A stretch of DNA of 64,000 nucleotides from Lacinutrix venerupis (GCF_003663945.1 NZ_RCCH01000005.1:186001-250000), one strand, 5' to 3'. Shown: positions 50,812 through 61,908, numbered from the stretch's first letter. Numbers and translations: made by a program. Notes: generated by a model not told the origin, from the letters alone.

Positions 50812-52647
50812 TTATTTTTTATTATTCTCTTTGTTTATATCTGCCATTAAATTTTTGGTATCTATTTCTACACTTTTAACTTCTTTTTTTGCATCAAAAG
50901 AATATGTTGTGTGAGCCCATGCCCAATCCTTTATAATAGTTGCATTTGTTGGTTTTTCACCACGCATCATTTGTAAAGGAATGTAAATACTTTCTGTAGA
51001 GCCATCAACATAGGTTACTTCTAAATCTATAGGCATTGGCATTTCGCCAATGCGTTGTAACGTTACTGTATTACCATTAATACTTTTTACACCATAATCT
51101 ATTGTATTTGTCGTCATAGTCCAATCTGTTAAGTACCATTCTAATTCTAAATTAGATACTTTTTCGGCAACACGAATAAAATCGTTTGGTGTTGGGTGTT
51201 TAAAAGCCCAATCTATAAAATATTGTTTTAAGGTTTGTTTTAAATTTTCTTCACCAATAATATATCCTAATTGAGATAAAAATACAGAACCTTTGTTGTA
51301 TGCAGCAATACTATAAGCCATATTAGTTTCAAAACGATCGGCATGTGTTGTTTGTGGTTTTTCTTTACCAGATTTTGCTAAATAATCGTAACCTCTATAT
51401 GCACCTAAAGAAGGATTATCTGCATTTTTTTTAGTAATATAGTCCATTGCACGATCGCTAATATAGCTTGTAAAACCTTCGTCCATCCATTCGTGTTTAG
51501 CTTCGTTAGTAGCTAATAAAAATTGAAACCATGTGTGTGCTAACTCGTGAGCTGTAACTCCCATTAAGCTACCAAATTTACGTTTTCCAGTAATTAAAGT
51601 ACACATAGCATATTCCATACCACCATCTCCTCCTTGTATAACAGAGTATTGGTCGTAAGGATATTTACCTATATTTTCACTAAAATATTGCATCATTTCT
51701 ACAGTTTTAGGCTGAAGATTTTTCCAATTTTCTAAGTTTTCTGCTGGTAAATCTTTTTTATAAAAAAAGTTTAATACTGGACCATTTGGTACTTGTACAG
51801 TATCGTGAATATAATCTGGATCTGCTGCCCAAGTAAAATCATGAACATTAGGAGCTTTAAAATGAAGTGTTTTTTTGTTACCATTCATTTCTGGATTGGG
51901 TTGAAGGTAGCCTGTACCACCAACAACATAATCCTTATCGATAGCTAATTTTAAATCAAAATCTCCCCAAACACCGTGAAATTCTCTTCCAATGTATGGA
52001 TCTGCATGCCAACCTTCAAAATCGTATTCTGCTAATTTAGGATACCACTGCGTCATTGAAAGTGCAACACCTTCTGCATTATTTCTACCAGAACGACGAA
52101 TTTGTACAGGTACTTGAGCATTAAAAACCATATCGAAAGTTACACTTTCTCCTGGTTGAATAGGTTTATTTAATGTTACTTCTAGAATTGTACCAACAGT
52201 TTCATGTTTAACTGCAGTTCCATTTTGTTTTAAATCGCTAACATTTATATAACCAATTTCGTTAGCCTTTAGCGTGCTAATTCTACTTTGCTTTTCTCCA
52301 TTAACTTCTGTTACCATTCTAGAATCAGGATCTACTATAGACTGTAATCTAGCATCCATTTCGCTTCCTGGTTGAAAAGCATTAAAATATAAATGATAAA
52401 AGACTTTTTTTAATACATCTGGAGAATTATTTGTGTATACTAGGTTTTGTTTTCCTTGATATTGAAAGTTATTAACATCCATATCAATTTCCATTTTATA
52501 ATCTACATGTTGTTGCCAATAAGTAGATTTATTAGAAGTGGTATTTGTACTAGTTTGATTTGATATTGGAGTAGATACACTTTTAGATGAGCCGCAACCC
52601 ATTAAAAATAATGAAGCTGAAAGGCTAAATAGAAGAACTTTTTTCAT
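50812..52647 (-). CDS. M1 family metallopeptidase lipoprotein
   Basis: 611-aa aminopeptidase-type zinc peptidase. The lipobox LMGC gives Cys18. The N-terminal beta domain (YKMEIDMDVNNFQYQGKQNLVYTNNS) precedes the catalytic domain with GGMEYAMCTLI in the GAMEN position, HELAHTWFQFLLATNEAKHEWMDEGFTSY (HExxH plus third ligand Glu) near residue 367, and a C-terminal helical part. It is somewhat shorter than E. coli PepN, as in other Bacteroidota M1 proteins. It is adjacent to a second lipoprotein peptidase gene on the same strand, with a terminator between them. Confidence 0.93.
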   Translation of the reverse strand: MKKVLLFSLSASLFLMGCGSSKSVSTPISNQTSTNTTSNKSTYWQQHVDYKMEIDMDVNNFQYQGKQNLVYTNNSPDVLKKVFYHLYFNAFQPGSEMDARLQSIVDPDSRMVTEVNGEKQSRISTLKANEIGYINVSDLKQNGTAVKHETVGTILEVTLNKPIQPGESVTFDMVFNAQVPVQIRRSGRNNAEGVALSMTQWYPKLAEYDFEGWHADPYIGREFHGVWGDFDLKLAIDKDYVVGGTGYLQPNPEMNGNKKTLHFKAPNVHDFTWAADPDYIHDTVQVPNGPVLNFFYKKDLPAENLENWKNLQPKTVEMMQYFSENIGKYPYDQYSVIQGGDGGMEYAMCTLITGKRKFGSLMGVTAHELAHTWFQFLLATNEAKHEWMDEGFTSYISDRAMDYITKKNADNPSLGAYRGYDYLAKSGKEKPQTTHADRFETNMAYSIAAYNKGSVFLSQLGYIIGEENLKQTLKQYFIDWAFKHPTPNDFIRVAEKVSNLELEWYLTDWTMTTNTIDYGVKSINGNTVTLQRIGEMPMPIDLEVTYVDGSTESIYIPLQMMRGEKPTNATIIKDWAWAHTTYSFDAKKEVKSVEIDTKNLMADINKENNKK

Positions 52648-52664
52648 TTTAATTTATTTTAAAC

Positions 52665-52703
52665 AAAAAAACCTCAGTAACTTTTGGCTACTGAGGTTTT
52701 TTT
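52665..52703. terminator. Terminator between S8 and M1 peptidase genes
   Basis: Stem AACCTCAGTA/TACTGAGGTT with A and T runs on both sides, 12 bp past the S8 gene stop. Confidence 0.85.
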
Positions 52704-52714
52704 AAAATTATTAA

Positions 52715-54328
52715 TTATTTAGATAATTGCGATGCCATAATTAATGCATTGTAAGCATTAACCATTTTTCCAGATTTTGATAGTGTTCCAAAATCTCTAA
52801 CGTCTTCTCCGTTTCCACCAACAACAACTTTAGTGTTAATTGCTAAACCAGAATCTAAAATTACTTGTTTTACTTGTGCAGCAGTTAGTTTTGGATATTG
52901 AGACCAAACTAAAGCAGCAACTCCAGCAACAGCAGGAGAGGCCATAGATGTACCACTAATAGCTTTATATTCATTCTCTGGGTATGTAGAATATATTTGT
53001 GCTCCTGGAGCAAAAACATCTACATTTTGTTTTCCGTAGTTAGAAAAACCTGCAACCATACCAGTTCCGTATTTAGGAGCTAAAGCACCAACACGAATGT
53101 AAGTATTACCTACTTCTACATAGTTTACATTATCGTCTGGAAAGTTAGGTTCTGTATCTACGTCTTTTCCATCGTTTCCTGCAGCATGAACAAAAACAAC
53201 GTTGTTATCACTAGCATATTTAATAGCTTCTCTTACCCAATCCGCATGAGGTGAAAAACTCTTACCAAAACTTCCGTTAATAACTTTTGCTCCATTATCT
53301 ACTGCATAACGTATTGCTTTTGCAACATCTTTATCGTACTCATCTCCATTAGGTACTGCACGAATACTCATAATTTCAACATTATTAGCAACACCATTTG
53401 CTCCTAAACCATTGTTACGCTCTGCAGCAATAATTCCAGCTACGTGAGTTCCATGGCTTTCAGATTTTTTTACCGGCATTACATTAGCGTTACCATAACC
53501 TGGTTTATCGTTAAAATCGTCTGGGTTATCTCCAGTAGTTCTTCCGTTAAAATCTTTATTTAAGTTAAAAGCAACTTGATCTCCGTAATAATCTAATCCG
53601 CCTTGAACTTGTTCAAGTACTGCTGGTAAAGAAGGAGCTCCACGCCCAAACATACTTGTTGCAGTATCTGCTGCAGCTTTTAATGCTGCATCATCTGTAG
53701 TAATGGCAGCAACTTCTTTAGATGTATAATCTTCTTTATTAAAGTGAGCTGTTAATGTTTTATGAGCATCATTTACAGAGTTATAAATACCTTCGTATTG
53801 TTGTTTACCTGCTAATGCTTTAGCATAATCTGTATCGTATTTTGCTTTAGCTTCTGCATATCTTGGCGCATTTGTATCTCCGCTTGCAACTAAACGTATA
53901 TACTCTAATTGCTCATCGTATCCATCTCCTAAAAAGTTCCAACCATGTATATCGTCTACATAACCATTTTTATCATCATCAATTCCATTTCCAGGAATTT
54001 CTTTTTTATTAGTCCAAAGTACACCATCTAAATCTTCATGACTAATGTCTATACCAGAATCAATTACAGCAACAATAATTTTTTGTCCTTTATTACCTTT
54101 AATAATTTCAGAATATGCTTTATCAACACTCATTCCTGGAATAGTATCCTTTGCAAGGTCAAGGTGTCCCCAGTTTTTAGCTTCAGCATCTGTTAATTCA
54201 GCTTCTTTTAAAGGAGAGCTATCTATGTTTTCTACTGGAGTAGTTAAAATTGGTGCTCCACCACCACAGCTTGATAAAATAGCTGCCGAAAATACTGAAA
54301 ACAATAGTGTTTTATTAATTAGTTTCAT
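52715..54328 (-). CDS. S8 family serine protease lipoprotein (subtilisin-like)
   Basis: 537 aa. Lipobox LSSC (Cys21). Catalytic triad: Asp90 in VAVIDSGIDISHEDLDG, His in SESHGTHVAGIIAAERN (near 292) and Ser in SGTSMASPAVAGVAALVW (near 454). A ~150-residue insert rich in Ala and Asp (QYEGIYNSVNDAHKTLTAHF and beyond) separates the Asp and His motifs, a layout I associate with Bacteroidota S8 lipoproteins. Probably acts at the periplasmic or outer-membrane face. Confidence 0.94.
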   Translation of the reverse strand: MKLINKTLLFSVFSAAILSSCGGGAPILTTPVENIDSSPLKEAELTDAEAKNWGHLDLAKDTIPGMSVDKAYSEIIKGNKGQKIIVAVIDSGIDISHEDLDGVLWTNKKEIPGNGIDDDKNGYVDDIHGWNFLGDGYDEQLEYIRLVASGDTNAPRYAEAKAKYDTDYAKALAGKQQYEGIYNSVNDAHKTLTAHFNKEDYTSKEVAAITTDDAALKAAADTATSMFGRGAPSLPAVLEQVQGGLDYYGDQVAFNLNKDFNGRTTGDNPDDFNDKPGYGNANVMPVKKSESHGTHVAGIIAAERNNGLGANGVANNVEIMSIRAVPNGDEYDKDVAKAIRYAVDNGAKVINGSFGKSFSPHADWVREAIKYASDNNVVFVHAAGNDGKDVDTEPNFPDDNVNYVEVGNTYIRVGALAPKYGTGMVAGFSNYGKQNVDVFAPGAQIYSTYPENEYKAISGTSMASPAVAGVAALVWSQYPKLTAAQVKQVILDSGLAINTKVVVGGNGEDVRDFGTLSKSGKMVNAYNALIMASQLSK

Positions 54329-54352
54329 TTTTTATAAGTATTTATTTAGTTG

Positions 54353-55225
54353 TTATATATTAAAAATGTCTTTACAAGAAAAAGTGTCTTTTAAACGCAC
54401 TCCTTTTTCGGTATGTTGCACAGTTATAAGTTCGTTATGTGCATCGTGCTCCAAAAATAAGTAATAATTATTATCTGCCGCTAAATTGAGGAATTTTTCT
54501 TTTTCGTCTAATGTCAATAGAGGTCTTGTGTCATAACCCATTACAAAAGGTAAAGGCAAGTGACCAACAGTTGGTAATAAATCTGCCATAAAACAAATAG
54601 TTTTCCCTTTATAATTTAGCATAGGAATCATTTGTTTTTCGGTATGCCCATTAGCAAAGAAAATATCGAATCCTAGAGCAGAGTTTTTTAAAATATCTTC
54701 TGAAGCGTTTTGCGGTAATTTAGTAAATTTTAAATGTCCGCTTTCTTCCATTGGCAAAATATTTTCTTTTAAAAATGATGCAACTTCTCTACGATTAGGC
54801 TGTGTTGCCCATTGCCAATGATTTTTATTACTCCAAAAATTAGCGTTTTTAAAAGCGGGTTCTAAAAGTGTTCTATCTTTATTGTATTGTATAGAACCAC
54901 CACAATGATCGAAGTGTAAATGCGTCATGAAAACGTCTGTAATATCATCACGATGAAAACCATATTTTGCTAAAGATTTATCAATAGTATCGTCTCCCCA
55001 AAGATGGTAGTAACCATAAAATTTTTCACTTTGTTTGTTTCCCATTCCAGTATCTATTAAAATAAGACGTTTTCCGTCTTCAATTAATAAACAACGAGCA
55101 GCAATATCAATCATGTTATTGCTATCTGCGGGATTGGTTCTTGTCCATAAAGATTTAGGTACAACACCAAACATAGCGCCACCATCAAGTTTAAAATTAC
55201 CTGCGTTAATAGGATATAAATTCAT
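54353..55225 (-). CDS. MBL-fold metallo-hydrolase
   Basis: 290 aa with the metallo-beta-lactamase motif THLHFDHCGGSIQ, an upstream LILIDTGMG and downstream NGHTEKQMIPML and LEHDAHNEL ligands. This resembles the AttM/quorum-quenching-lactonase-like branch of MBL hydrolases, but substrate cannot be assigned. It ends 24 bp before the S8 gene start on the same strand, so cotranscription is possible. Confidence 0.88.
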   Translation of the reverse strand: MNLYPINAGNFKLDGGAMFGVVPKSLWTRTNPADSNNMIDIAARCLLIEDGKRLILIDTGMGNKQSEKFYGYYHLWGDDTIDKSLAKYGFHRDDITDVFMTHLHFDHCGGSIQYNKDRTLLEPAFKNANFWSNKNHWQWATQPNRREVASFLKENILPMEESGHLKFTKLPQNASEDILKNSALGFDIFFANGHTEKQMIPMLNYKGKTICFMADLLPTVGHLPLPFVMGYDTRPLLTLDEKEKFLNLAADNNYYLFLEHDAHNELITVQHTEKGVRLKDTFSCKDIFNI

Positions 55226-55539
55226 AGCTGCAAATTATGAAAAATGTAAGGATTGTAAGTAAACGTTAAGTTTTTATTAAGAATTTAATTGTTATAATTA
55301 ACCTAGTAAAATTGTAATGTTTTAATTTATTTATACTTGCTAAGCGATTACGAGTTAATTTAATGCTTATTAAATTACATAATGATAAATAAGTGTTGTT
55401 TTTAAGGACAACTTAAAAAAGTTTTAAAAAAAATGAAGATAGATTTTTTCGTAGTACCTTACAAGCATTCAAGTAATCTTGGAAGTTTTACATAATTAAT
55501 TTAAATATTTTTAATTTAGCATTTTTAACAACTAACCAA
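55226..55539. other. 314-bp intergenic region between divergent genes
   Basis: AT-rich sequence with no ORF or RNA gene recognised. It should contain the promoters of the MBL hydrolase and antiporter genes; no perfect TAnnTTTG box was found. Confidence 0.6.
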
Positions 55540-55545
55540 TTGTAT

Positions 55546-57396
55546 ATGGTAGAATTAGGAGGTATTATTATTTTAGGAATTTTGGCCCAATGGGTCGCAT
55601 GGAAATTTAAAATTCCAGCTATTTTACCATTAATTTTAATAGGTCTGTTAGTAGGACCAATAGCGGCAGAATTTTTAAGTGATGATGGTACCAAATGGAT
55701 TGAACCAATTTGGAATGGAGAAGAAGGTTTATTTCCTGGAGAAAGCCTCTTTTATTTTGTTTCACTCGCCATAAGCATCATTCTTTTTGAAGGAGGTTTA
55801 ACTTTAAAAATGGGAGAAATAAAAAATGTTGCTCCTGCAATTACTAAACTAATTTCTATAGGTTCTATAGTTACTTTTTTTGCAGCTGGAGCTTCAGCAC
55901 ATTATATTTTTGATTTAAGTTGGAAAATTTCATTTTTATTTTCTGCATTAATAATAGTAACAGGACCAACAGTAATAACACCAATTTTAAGAAATATTCC
56001 ATTAAAAAAAGATGTATCGGCAGTATTAAAATGGGAAGGTATTTTAATAGATCCAATTGGAGCATTAGTTGCCGTTTTAGTTTTTGAGTTTATAAGTGTT
56101 GATGCAGGAGGAGAATTTACAAAAACTGCATTTATAGAGTTTGGTAAAATTGTTCTTTTTGGAGCCACTTTTGGTTTTACATTTGCTCATGGATTAAATT
56201 TTATTTTAAACAAAAAGCTAGTTCCGCATTATTTAATGAATGTATTCACTTTAGCCACGGTGTTAGGTGTTTTTGTATTATCCGATGTTTTTGCACACGA
56301 ATCAGGTTTATTAGCTGTTGTGGTTATGGGAATGGTTTTAGGTAATTCTAAATCTCCACACCTTAAGGATATATTATACTTTAAAGAATCTTTAAGTGTA
56401 TTATTAATTTCTATTCTATTTATATTATTGGCTGCAAATATTAATATGGAAGAGCTATATTTAATTTTTAGCTGGAACACAGTATTATTATTTGCTATAA
56501 TTGTTTTTATAATTAGACCTTTAGGCGTATTTTTAAGTACCTATGGTTCATCATTAAAATTCAACGAAAAACTATTTATTAGTTGGGTAGGACCAAGAGG
56601 AATTGTAGCAGCAGGTATTGCTTCTTTATTTGGTTTAAAACTAGCTAAAGAAGGTATTACTGGTGCAGAATATATTACGCCTTTAGTATTTGTAATAGTT
56701 TTAGGAACTGTATTATTAAATGCAACTACTGCTCGATTATTTGCTAAGATAGTTGGCGTGTTTTTAACAAAATCTAATGGTATTTTAATTGTAGGAGCTT
56801 CAAAAGTTTCAAGGTTATTAGGACATTTTTTAGAATCTAATGGAAGACATGTTGTATTAATTGATAGTAATCAAAGCAATATAAATAAAGCTAAAGAACT
56901 GGGATTAGAAGCTTTTACAACAAATATCTATTCAGATAATTTAATGGATAATATAGAATTAAATGATGTAGGATATTTAATGGCATTAACTGGAAGTTCA
57001 GATATAAATCAATATGCAATTAACAAATTTAGTAAGCAATTTGGTGAAAATGGAGCGTTTAGACTAGTTACCACAGATGAGATGAATGATATGTCTAAAA
57101 ACCCTAAAGAAGGTTTATTTAGCCATACCGACGATTATAACACATTAACAAACGTTACTAGAAAGTATCCAAGTATTCAGGAAATTGAATTAAAAGATAA
57201 AGAGCATTACGATAGTTTAATAGAGATTTGTAATAATGATAAAGAAATAATTCCGCTTTTTATTAAAAACAGCAATGGAGAATTTGAGATAATTTCATCT
57301 TACAATAAAGATATACAATCTATAGACGAAAACTCACTACTTGTTTACTTAGGAAAACCTTTTGATGTTGAAGTTGTAGCAAACGAAGAAGTTTAA
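55546..57396 (+). CDS. CPA1-type cation/proton antiporter with TrkA_N domain
   Basis: 616 aa from ATG 55546; an upstream TTG at 55540 adds only two residues. About 12-13 membrane helices form an Na+/H+ exchanger domain (LFEGGLTLKMGEIKN, VTGPTVITPILRNIP with the acidic WEGILIDPIGALVAVLVFE). A cytoplasmic TrkA_N nucleotide-binding domain (ILIVGASKVSRLLGHFLESNGRHVVLID) and a TrkA_C-like end follow. The architecture fits potassium or sodium/proton antiporters regulated by nucleotides. Monocistronic, with a terminator at 57422-57453. Confidence 0.93.
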   Translation: MVELGGIIILGILAQWVAWKFKIPAILPLILIGLLVGPIAAEFLSDDGTKWIEPIWNGEEGLFPGESLFYFVSLAISIILFEGGLTLKMGEIKNVAPAITKLISIGSIVTFFAAGASAHYIFDLSWKISFLFSALIIVTGPTVITPILRNIPLKKDVSAVLKWEGILIDPIGALVAVLVFEFISVDAGGEFTKTAFIEFGKIVLFGATFGFTFAHGLNFILNKKLVPHYLMNVFTLATVLGVFVLSDVFAHESGLLAVVVMGMVLGNSKSPHLKDILYFKESLSVLLISILFILLAANINMEELYLIFSWNTVLLFAIIVFIIRPLGVFLSTYGSSLKFNEKLFISWVGPRGIVAAGIASLFGLKLAKEGITGAEYITPLVFVIVLGTVLLNATTARLFAKIVGVFLTKSNGILIVGASKVSRLLGHFLESNGRHVVLIDSNQSNINKAKELGLEAFTTNIYSDNLMDNIELNDVGYLMALTGSSDINQYAINKFSKQFGENGAFRLVTTDEMNDMSKNPKEGLFSHTDDYNTLTNVTRKYPSIQEIELKDKEHYDSLIEICNNDKEIIPLFIKNSNGEFEIISSYNKDIQSIDENSLLVYLGKPFDVEVVANEEV

Positions 57397-57421
57397 AAGA
57401 TAATTTAATGTCTTTAAAATA

Positions 57422-57453
57422 AAAAAACCTTCAGTGAAAACTGAAGGTTTTTT
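57422..57453. terminator. Bidirectional terminator antiporter/lepA
   Basis: Stem AAACCTTCAGT/ACTGAAGGTTT closed by a GAAA tetraloop, with A and T runs, between convergent genes. Confidence 0.9.
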
Positions 57454-57470
57454 TATACTATAAACTCAAA

Positions 57471-59267
57471 TTAATCATTCAACTTTAAAACAGCCATAAA
57501 TGCTTGTTGAGGTATTTCTACATTACCAACTTGGCGCATACGTTTTTTTCCTTTTTTCTGCTTTTCTAATAGCTTACGTTTACGTGAAATATCACCACCA
57601 TAACATTTTGCTGTTACATCTTTACGTAATGCTTTTACAGTTTCACGAGCAATAATTTTTGCTCCAATAGCAGCTTGAATTGGAATATCGAATTGTTGAC
57701 GTGGTATTAATTCTTTAAGTTTTTCTGTCATTTTTTTACCAATTGTATGTGCATTATCTGCATGAATTAATGCAGAAAGTGCATCTACAGGTTGTGCATT
57801 TAATAATACATCTAAACGTACAAGTTTTGATGTTTTCATACCAATTGGAGAATAATCGAAAGAAGCATAACCTTTAGAAACGGTTTTAAGTCTATCGTAA
57901 AAATCGAAAACAATTTCTGCTAAAGGCATATCGAAAGTTAGCTCAACACGTTCTGGTGTTAAGTAGGTTTGATTAGTAATCATACCACGTTTCTCGATAC
58001 ACAAACTCATTACGTTACCAACAAAATCAGACTTTGTAATTATTGTTGCTTTAATAAAAGGTTCTTCAACCCTATTAATCATAGTAGTTTCCGGTAAATC
58101 GCTTGGGTTATTTACAATTAAAGGAACATCTGGTTCTTTGTTAGTATAAGCATAGTACGATACGTTTGGTACAGTAGTAATTACTGTCATGTCAAACTCA
58201 CGCTCTAAACGCTCTTGTATAATTTCCATGTGTAACATTCCTAAAAATCCACAACGGAAACCAAAACCTAAAGCTGCAGAACTTTCTGGTTGGAAAACTA
58301 AAGAAGCATCATTTAACTGTAGCTTTTCCATAGAGTTTCTAAGCTCTTCGTAATCTTCTGTATCTACAGGATAAATACCAGCAAAAACCATTGGTTTTAC
58401 ATCTTCAAAACCTTCAATTACATTTGTTGTTGGGTTTGCAAAATCTGTAATAGTATCTCCTACTTTAACTTCTTTTGCAGCTTTAATACCTGTAATTAAA
58501 TAACCAACATCTCCTGTTTTTACACTTTGTTTAGCAACTTGGTTGAGTTTTAAAGTACCAACTTCGTCTGCAAAATATTCTTTATCTGTGGCAACAAATT
58601 TAATTTTTTGTCCTTTTTTAATTTCGCCATTAAATACTCTAAAATAAGTTTCAATACCTCTAAATGTATTGTAAACCGAATCGAAAATTAAGGCTTGTAA
58701 TGGTGCATCTGGATCTCCTTTTGGAGCTGGAACACGCTCAATAATTGCTTTTAAAATATTTTCAACTCCAAAACCAGTTTTACCACTTGCATGGATAACT
58801 TCTTCTGGGTCACAACCTAAAAGATCTACAATATCGTCTGTTACCTCTTCTGGATTTGCACTTGGTAAATCTACTTTATTAAGTACAGGTATAATTTCTA
58901 AATCATTTTCTAAAGCTAAATATAAGTTAGAAATGGTTTGTGCTTGTATACTTTGTGCTGCATCTACAATTAATAAAGCACCTTCGCAAGCAGCAATAGA
59001 TCTAGAAACTTCGTAAGAAAAATCTACGTGACCTGGCGTATCGATTAAATTTAAAACGTAGTGTTCGCCATCTAAAACATAGTCCATTTGTATGGCATGC
59101 GATTTTATGGTAATACCACGTTCGCGCTCTAAGTCCATACTATCTAAAAGTTGAGCTTGTTGTTCACGAGCAGTTACAGAGCCTGTTACATCGAGTAAAC
59201 GATCGGCAAGTGTACTTTTTCCGTGATCTATATGTGCAATAATGCAAAAGTTTCTAATATTCTTCAT
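57471..59267 (-). CDS. lepA: Elongation factor 4 (LepA)
   Basis: 598-aa ribosomal back-translocase GTPase. G1 [16 protein letters not shown]2/G3 [14 protein letters not shown] and [15 protein letters not shown]4 NKVDLPSA, and the LepA-specific C-terminal domain ([62 protein letters not shown]) are all present. Full length. A TATATTTG box (59301-59308) lies 33 bp upstream. Single leftward gene. Confidence 0.98.
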   Translation of the reverse strand: MKNIRNFCIIAHIDHGKSTLADRLLDVTGSVTAREQQAQLLDSMDLERERGITIKSHAIQMDYVLDGEHYVLNLIDTPGHVDFSYEVSRSIAACEGALLIVDAAQSIQAQTISNLYLALENDLEIIPVLNKVDLPSANPEEVTDDIVDLLGCDPEEVIHASGKTGFGVENILKAIIERVPAPKGDPDAPLQALIFDSVYNTFRGIETYFRVFNGEIKKGQKIKFVATDKEYFADEVGTLKLNQVAKQSVKTGDVGYLITGIKAAKEVKVGDTITDFANPTTNVIEGFEDVKPMVFAGIYPVDTEDYEELRNSMEKLQLNDASLVFQPESSAALGFGFRCGFLGMLHMEIIQERLEREFDMTVITTVPNVSYYAYTNKEPDVPLIVNNPSDLPETTMINRVEEPFIKATIITKSDFVGNVMSLCIEKRGMITNQTYLTPERVELTFDMPLAEIVFDFYDRLKTVSKGYASFDYSPIGMKTSKLVRLDVLLNAQPVDALSALIHADNAHTIGKKMTEKLKELIPRQQFDIPIQAAIGAKIIARETVKALRKDVTAKCYGGDISRKRKLLEKQKKGKKRMRQVGNVEIPQQAFMAVLKLND

Positions 59268-59300
59268 AATCTATGTGCTCTTAATAAAAGCAAGAGTTTG

Positions 59301-59308
59301 CAAATATA
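59301..59308 (-). promoter_or_regulatory. -7 box of lepA
   Basis: TATATTTG on the minus strand, perfect TAnnTTTG match. Confidence 0.55.
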
Positions 59309-59429
59309 AGGCAAAAATTGGCGATTTTTCTAGTTTTTATTGGTAATACAAATACCTAAAATTTACGGTTTTTACCGTAATAATTTTAAAAAAACAATCA
59401 TTATATTGCATCCTATCTTAATTTTACAA

Positions 59430-61832
59430 ATGAAATATATTTTATACGCCCTGCTTTTCCTTTCTTCTTCTAAAATTATTGCACAGGAATTTACAGTATC
59501 TGGAACGTTATTAGATGAGCAAAGTCAAATTATACCTTATGCAAATATTTTAATTTTAAATGAATCTGGAGTACTAGTTACAGGTAAAACAACAGCTGAA
59601 GATGGTAGTTTTATTTTTACAAATGTAGAAGCTAATAATTATACTTTAAGCGTGTCTTTTATGGGTTTCGAAACTTTTACTAAAGAATTTGAACTTTCTT
59701 CTAATAAGAGTTTTGGATCTATTGTATTAAAAGAAAATTTAGAAACCTTAGATGAAGTTAATCTTGTGTCTGCAAAACCTACTTTAAATAAAGAATCCGA
59801 TCGTTTAATATTTAATGTTGCTAATACTGCTTTAAGTGAAGGAAGTTTATTAGAAGTATTGCGTAACACTCCAGGAGTTTTAATTTTAAATAATGCTATA
59901 ACTGTAAAAAATACTGTACCAACAGTTTATATTAATGATAAAAAAGTAAACCTTTCTGCCACCGAAATTACTCAGCTTTTAGAAAACTCTCCTGCAAATA
60001 CTATTAAAAAAGTAGAAGTTATAACAAATCCACCAGCAAAATATGATGCCGAAAGCGGAGCCGTTTTAAATATTGTTATGACTAGAAACTTAATTACTGG
60101 TTATCGTGGTAATGTGTATGGTAATTATACACAAGGTGTTTTTCCTAGATATAATGCTGGTATAAATCAGTTTTATAAAACAAATAAAATAAACGTAAAT
60201 TTAAATTACAGTTTTACACAAAGTAAAATTAATAGAGAGAATGATAACAGTGTTAATTATCTTGATCATTCAGGTAGTTTAGATGAAAAATGGGAAACAA
60301 ATAATAATAGAAATACAACTTCTAAAACACATAATGTTAATTTAAATTTCGATTATTTTCTAGACGATAGTAACACGTTAAGTTTTTCTGCAAATGGATT
60401 AATAGTTCCGTTTTTCGATTATAATATACATGGTCAAACATTAATTTTTGACAACACAAATACTCCAATTTATAATTTTAATTCTCTTAACCAATCTAAT
60501 GACGATAAACATAACCTAGGTTTTAATTTAGACTTTGTACATCGTTTTAAAAACCATGGGAAACTAACATTTAATGCTCATTATACAGACTATAACTATA
60601 AGAGAGATCAAAATGTAAATAGCGAATATTTCTTTTCAAGTAGCGTAGATAATTTTAATACTAGTTTTAATACAGTTAGCCATCAAGCTACAAATATTAA
60701 AACTTCTCAAATAGATTACATATTACCAGGAAATGACGGATCGGAATTTGCTATTGGAGTGAAGTCTTCAAACATAAATACAGATAGTGATATTACACAG
60801 TTCGATAATGATACCGTTACGGGTAATACAATTTTAAATGCAGAAAATTCTAATATTTATGATTATGAAGAGTCTATTTTTGCGGCATATACTAGTTACG
60901 ATAAAACTTGGGGAAAATTGAATTTTAGAGGAGGCTTGAGACTTGAAAACACAAATATAGATGGGCTTTCTGTTTCTAATAATGTAGAGAGCATGCAAAA
61001 TTATTTAGAATTGTTCCCAACGTTAAATTTAATGTATAGTTTAAAAGATAATTTAAGCCTTTATACCAATTATAACCGTAGTATTTCTAGACCAAGTTAT
61101 CAATTATTAAATCCGTTTAATTTCTTTTTAAATGATAATACAGTTGTAACTGGTAACCCTAATTTGTTACCTTCATTTACAAATCACTATATTATTGGAT
61201 CGCAGATAGGTTCGCGCTACACAGTAGAAGCGTATTATAAAGATATATCCAATCAAATAAACGAAATTCCAAGACAGGATAATATTAATAATTTATTGAT
61301 TTATTCGCCAACAAATATTGGTAATACAATAGAATTTGGATTTGATTTTATTACCTATTTTAATATAAAAGATAATTGGTCTGTTTATTTTGTAACCTCT
61401 TTGTATAATGTACAAGACGAGGCTTTTATAGATAACCAACATGTTAAAATAGACCAATGGAGTAATTATACTATGTTAAATAATAATTTCTCTTTTTTAA
61501 AAGATAGATCTCTTAATGCTAATTTTACTTTAACTTATGTTGGTAAAAATCAACAAGGATTTCAAAAAGTAGATTCTCGTTTAGTATCAGACTTAACGTT
61601 TAGTAAATCTGTTTTTAAAAATAAAGGTACTTTGTCTTTAGCTTTTGCAGATTTGTTTAATAGTCAAGACTTTGGTGTAGTGTCTAAATTTGGAAATCAA
61701 AATAATAGAAACTATACAAATTTAGATAACCGTTATGTAAAGCTAGGTTTTAATTATAAGTTTGGTAACACTACTTTAAAAACAAATGAACGCACTAAAG
61801 AACTTAAAGAGCGTAGTAGGTTAGAGAAGTAA
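59430..61832 (+). CDS. Outer-membrane beta-barrel family protein with carboxypeptidase-regulatory-like domain
   Basis: 800 aa from ATG 59430 (MKYILYALLFLSSSKIIAQEF, signal peptide); a longer frame from 59340 adds an N-terminus without a signal and is rejected. Residues ~20-105 are a CarboxypepD_reg-like domain (SGTLLDEQSQIIPYANILIL, TVEANNYTLSVSFMGFE type). A plug-like region (NTPGVLILNNAITVKNTVPTVYINDKKV) and a C-terminal barrel rich in aromatic and Asn residues follow. It is related to TonB-dependent receptors of Bacteroidota, without an adjacent SusD gene. Ligand unknown. Confidence 0.88.
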   Translation: MKYILYALLFLSSSKIIAQEFTVSGTLLDEQSQIIPYANILILNESGVLVTGKTTAEDGSFIFTNVEANNYTLSVSFMGFETFTKEFELSSNKSFGSIVLKENLETLDEVNLVSAKPTLNKESDRLIFNVANTALSEGSLLEVLRNTPGVLILNNAITVKNTVPTVYINDKKVNLSATEITQLLENSPANTIKKVEVITNPPAKYDAESGAVLNIVMTRNLITGYRGNVYGNYTQGVFPRYNAGINQFYKTNKINVNLNYSFTQSKINRENDNSVNYLDHSGSLDEKWETNNNRNTTSKTHNVNLNFDYFLDDSNTLSFSANGLIVPFFDYNIHGQTLIFDNTNTPIYNFNSLNQSNDDKHNLGFNLDFVHRFKNHGKLTFNAHYTDYNYKRDQNVNSEYFFSSSVDNFNTSFNTVSHQATNIKTSQIDYILPGNDGSEFAIGVKSSNINTDSDITQFDNDTVTGNTILNAENSNIYDYEESIFAAYTSYDKTWGKLNFRGGLRLENTNIDGLSVSNNVESMQNYLELFPTLNLMYSLKDNLSLYTNYNRSISRPSYQLLNPFNFFLNDNTVVTGNPNLLPSFTNHYIIGSQIGSRYTVEAYYKDISNQINEIPRQDNINNLLIYSPTNIGNTIEFGFDFITYFNIKDNWSVYFVTSLYNVQDEAFIDNQHVKIDQWSNYTMLNNNFSFLKDRSLNANFTLTYVGKNQQGFQKVDSRLVSDLTFSKSVFKNKGTLSLAFADLFNSQDFGVVSKFGNQNNRNYTNLDNRYVKLGFNYKFGNTTLKTNERTKELKERSRLEK

Positions 61833-61850
61833 AAGCGTATATTTTAAAAC

Positions 61851-61889
61851 AAAAAGGCATTAAATAGTATAAATATTTAATGCCTTTTT
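61851..61889. terminator. Bidirectional terminator barrel gene/PD40 gene
   Basis: Stem AAAAAGGCATTAAATA/TATTTAATGCCTTTTT between convergent genes. Confidence 0.88.
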
Positions 61890-61908
61890 ATGTTTTAAGA
61901 GAATATAT

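Noticed and set aside
59340-59429. 30-residue N-terminal extension of the outer-membrane barrel protein
   Set aside because: It would bury the clear signal peptide that begins at 59430.
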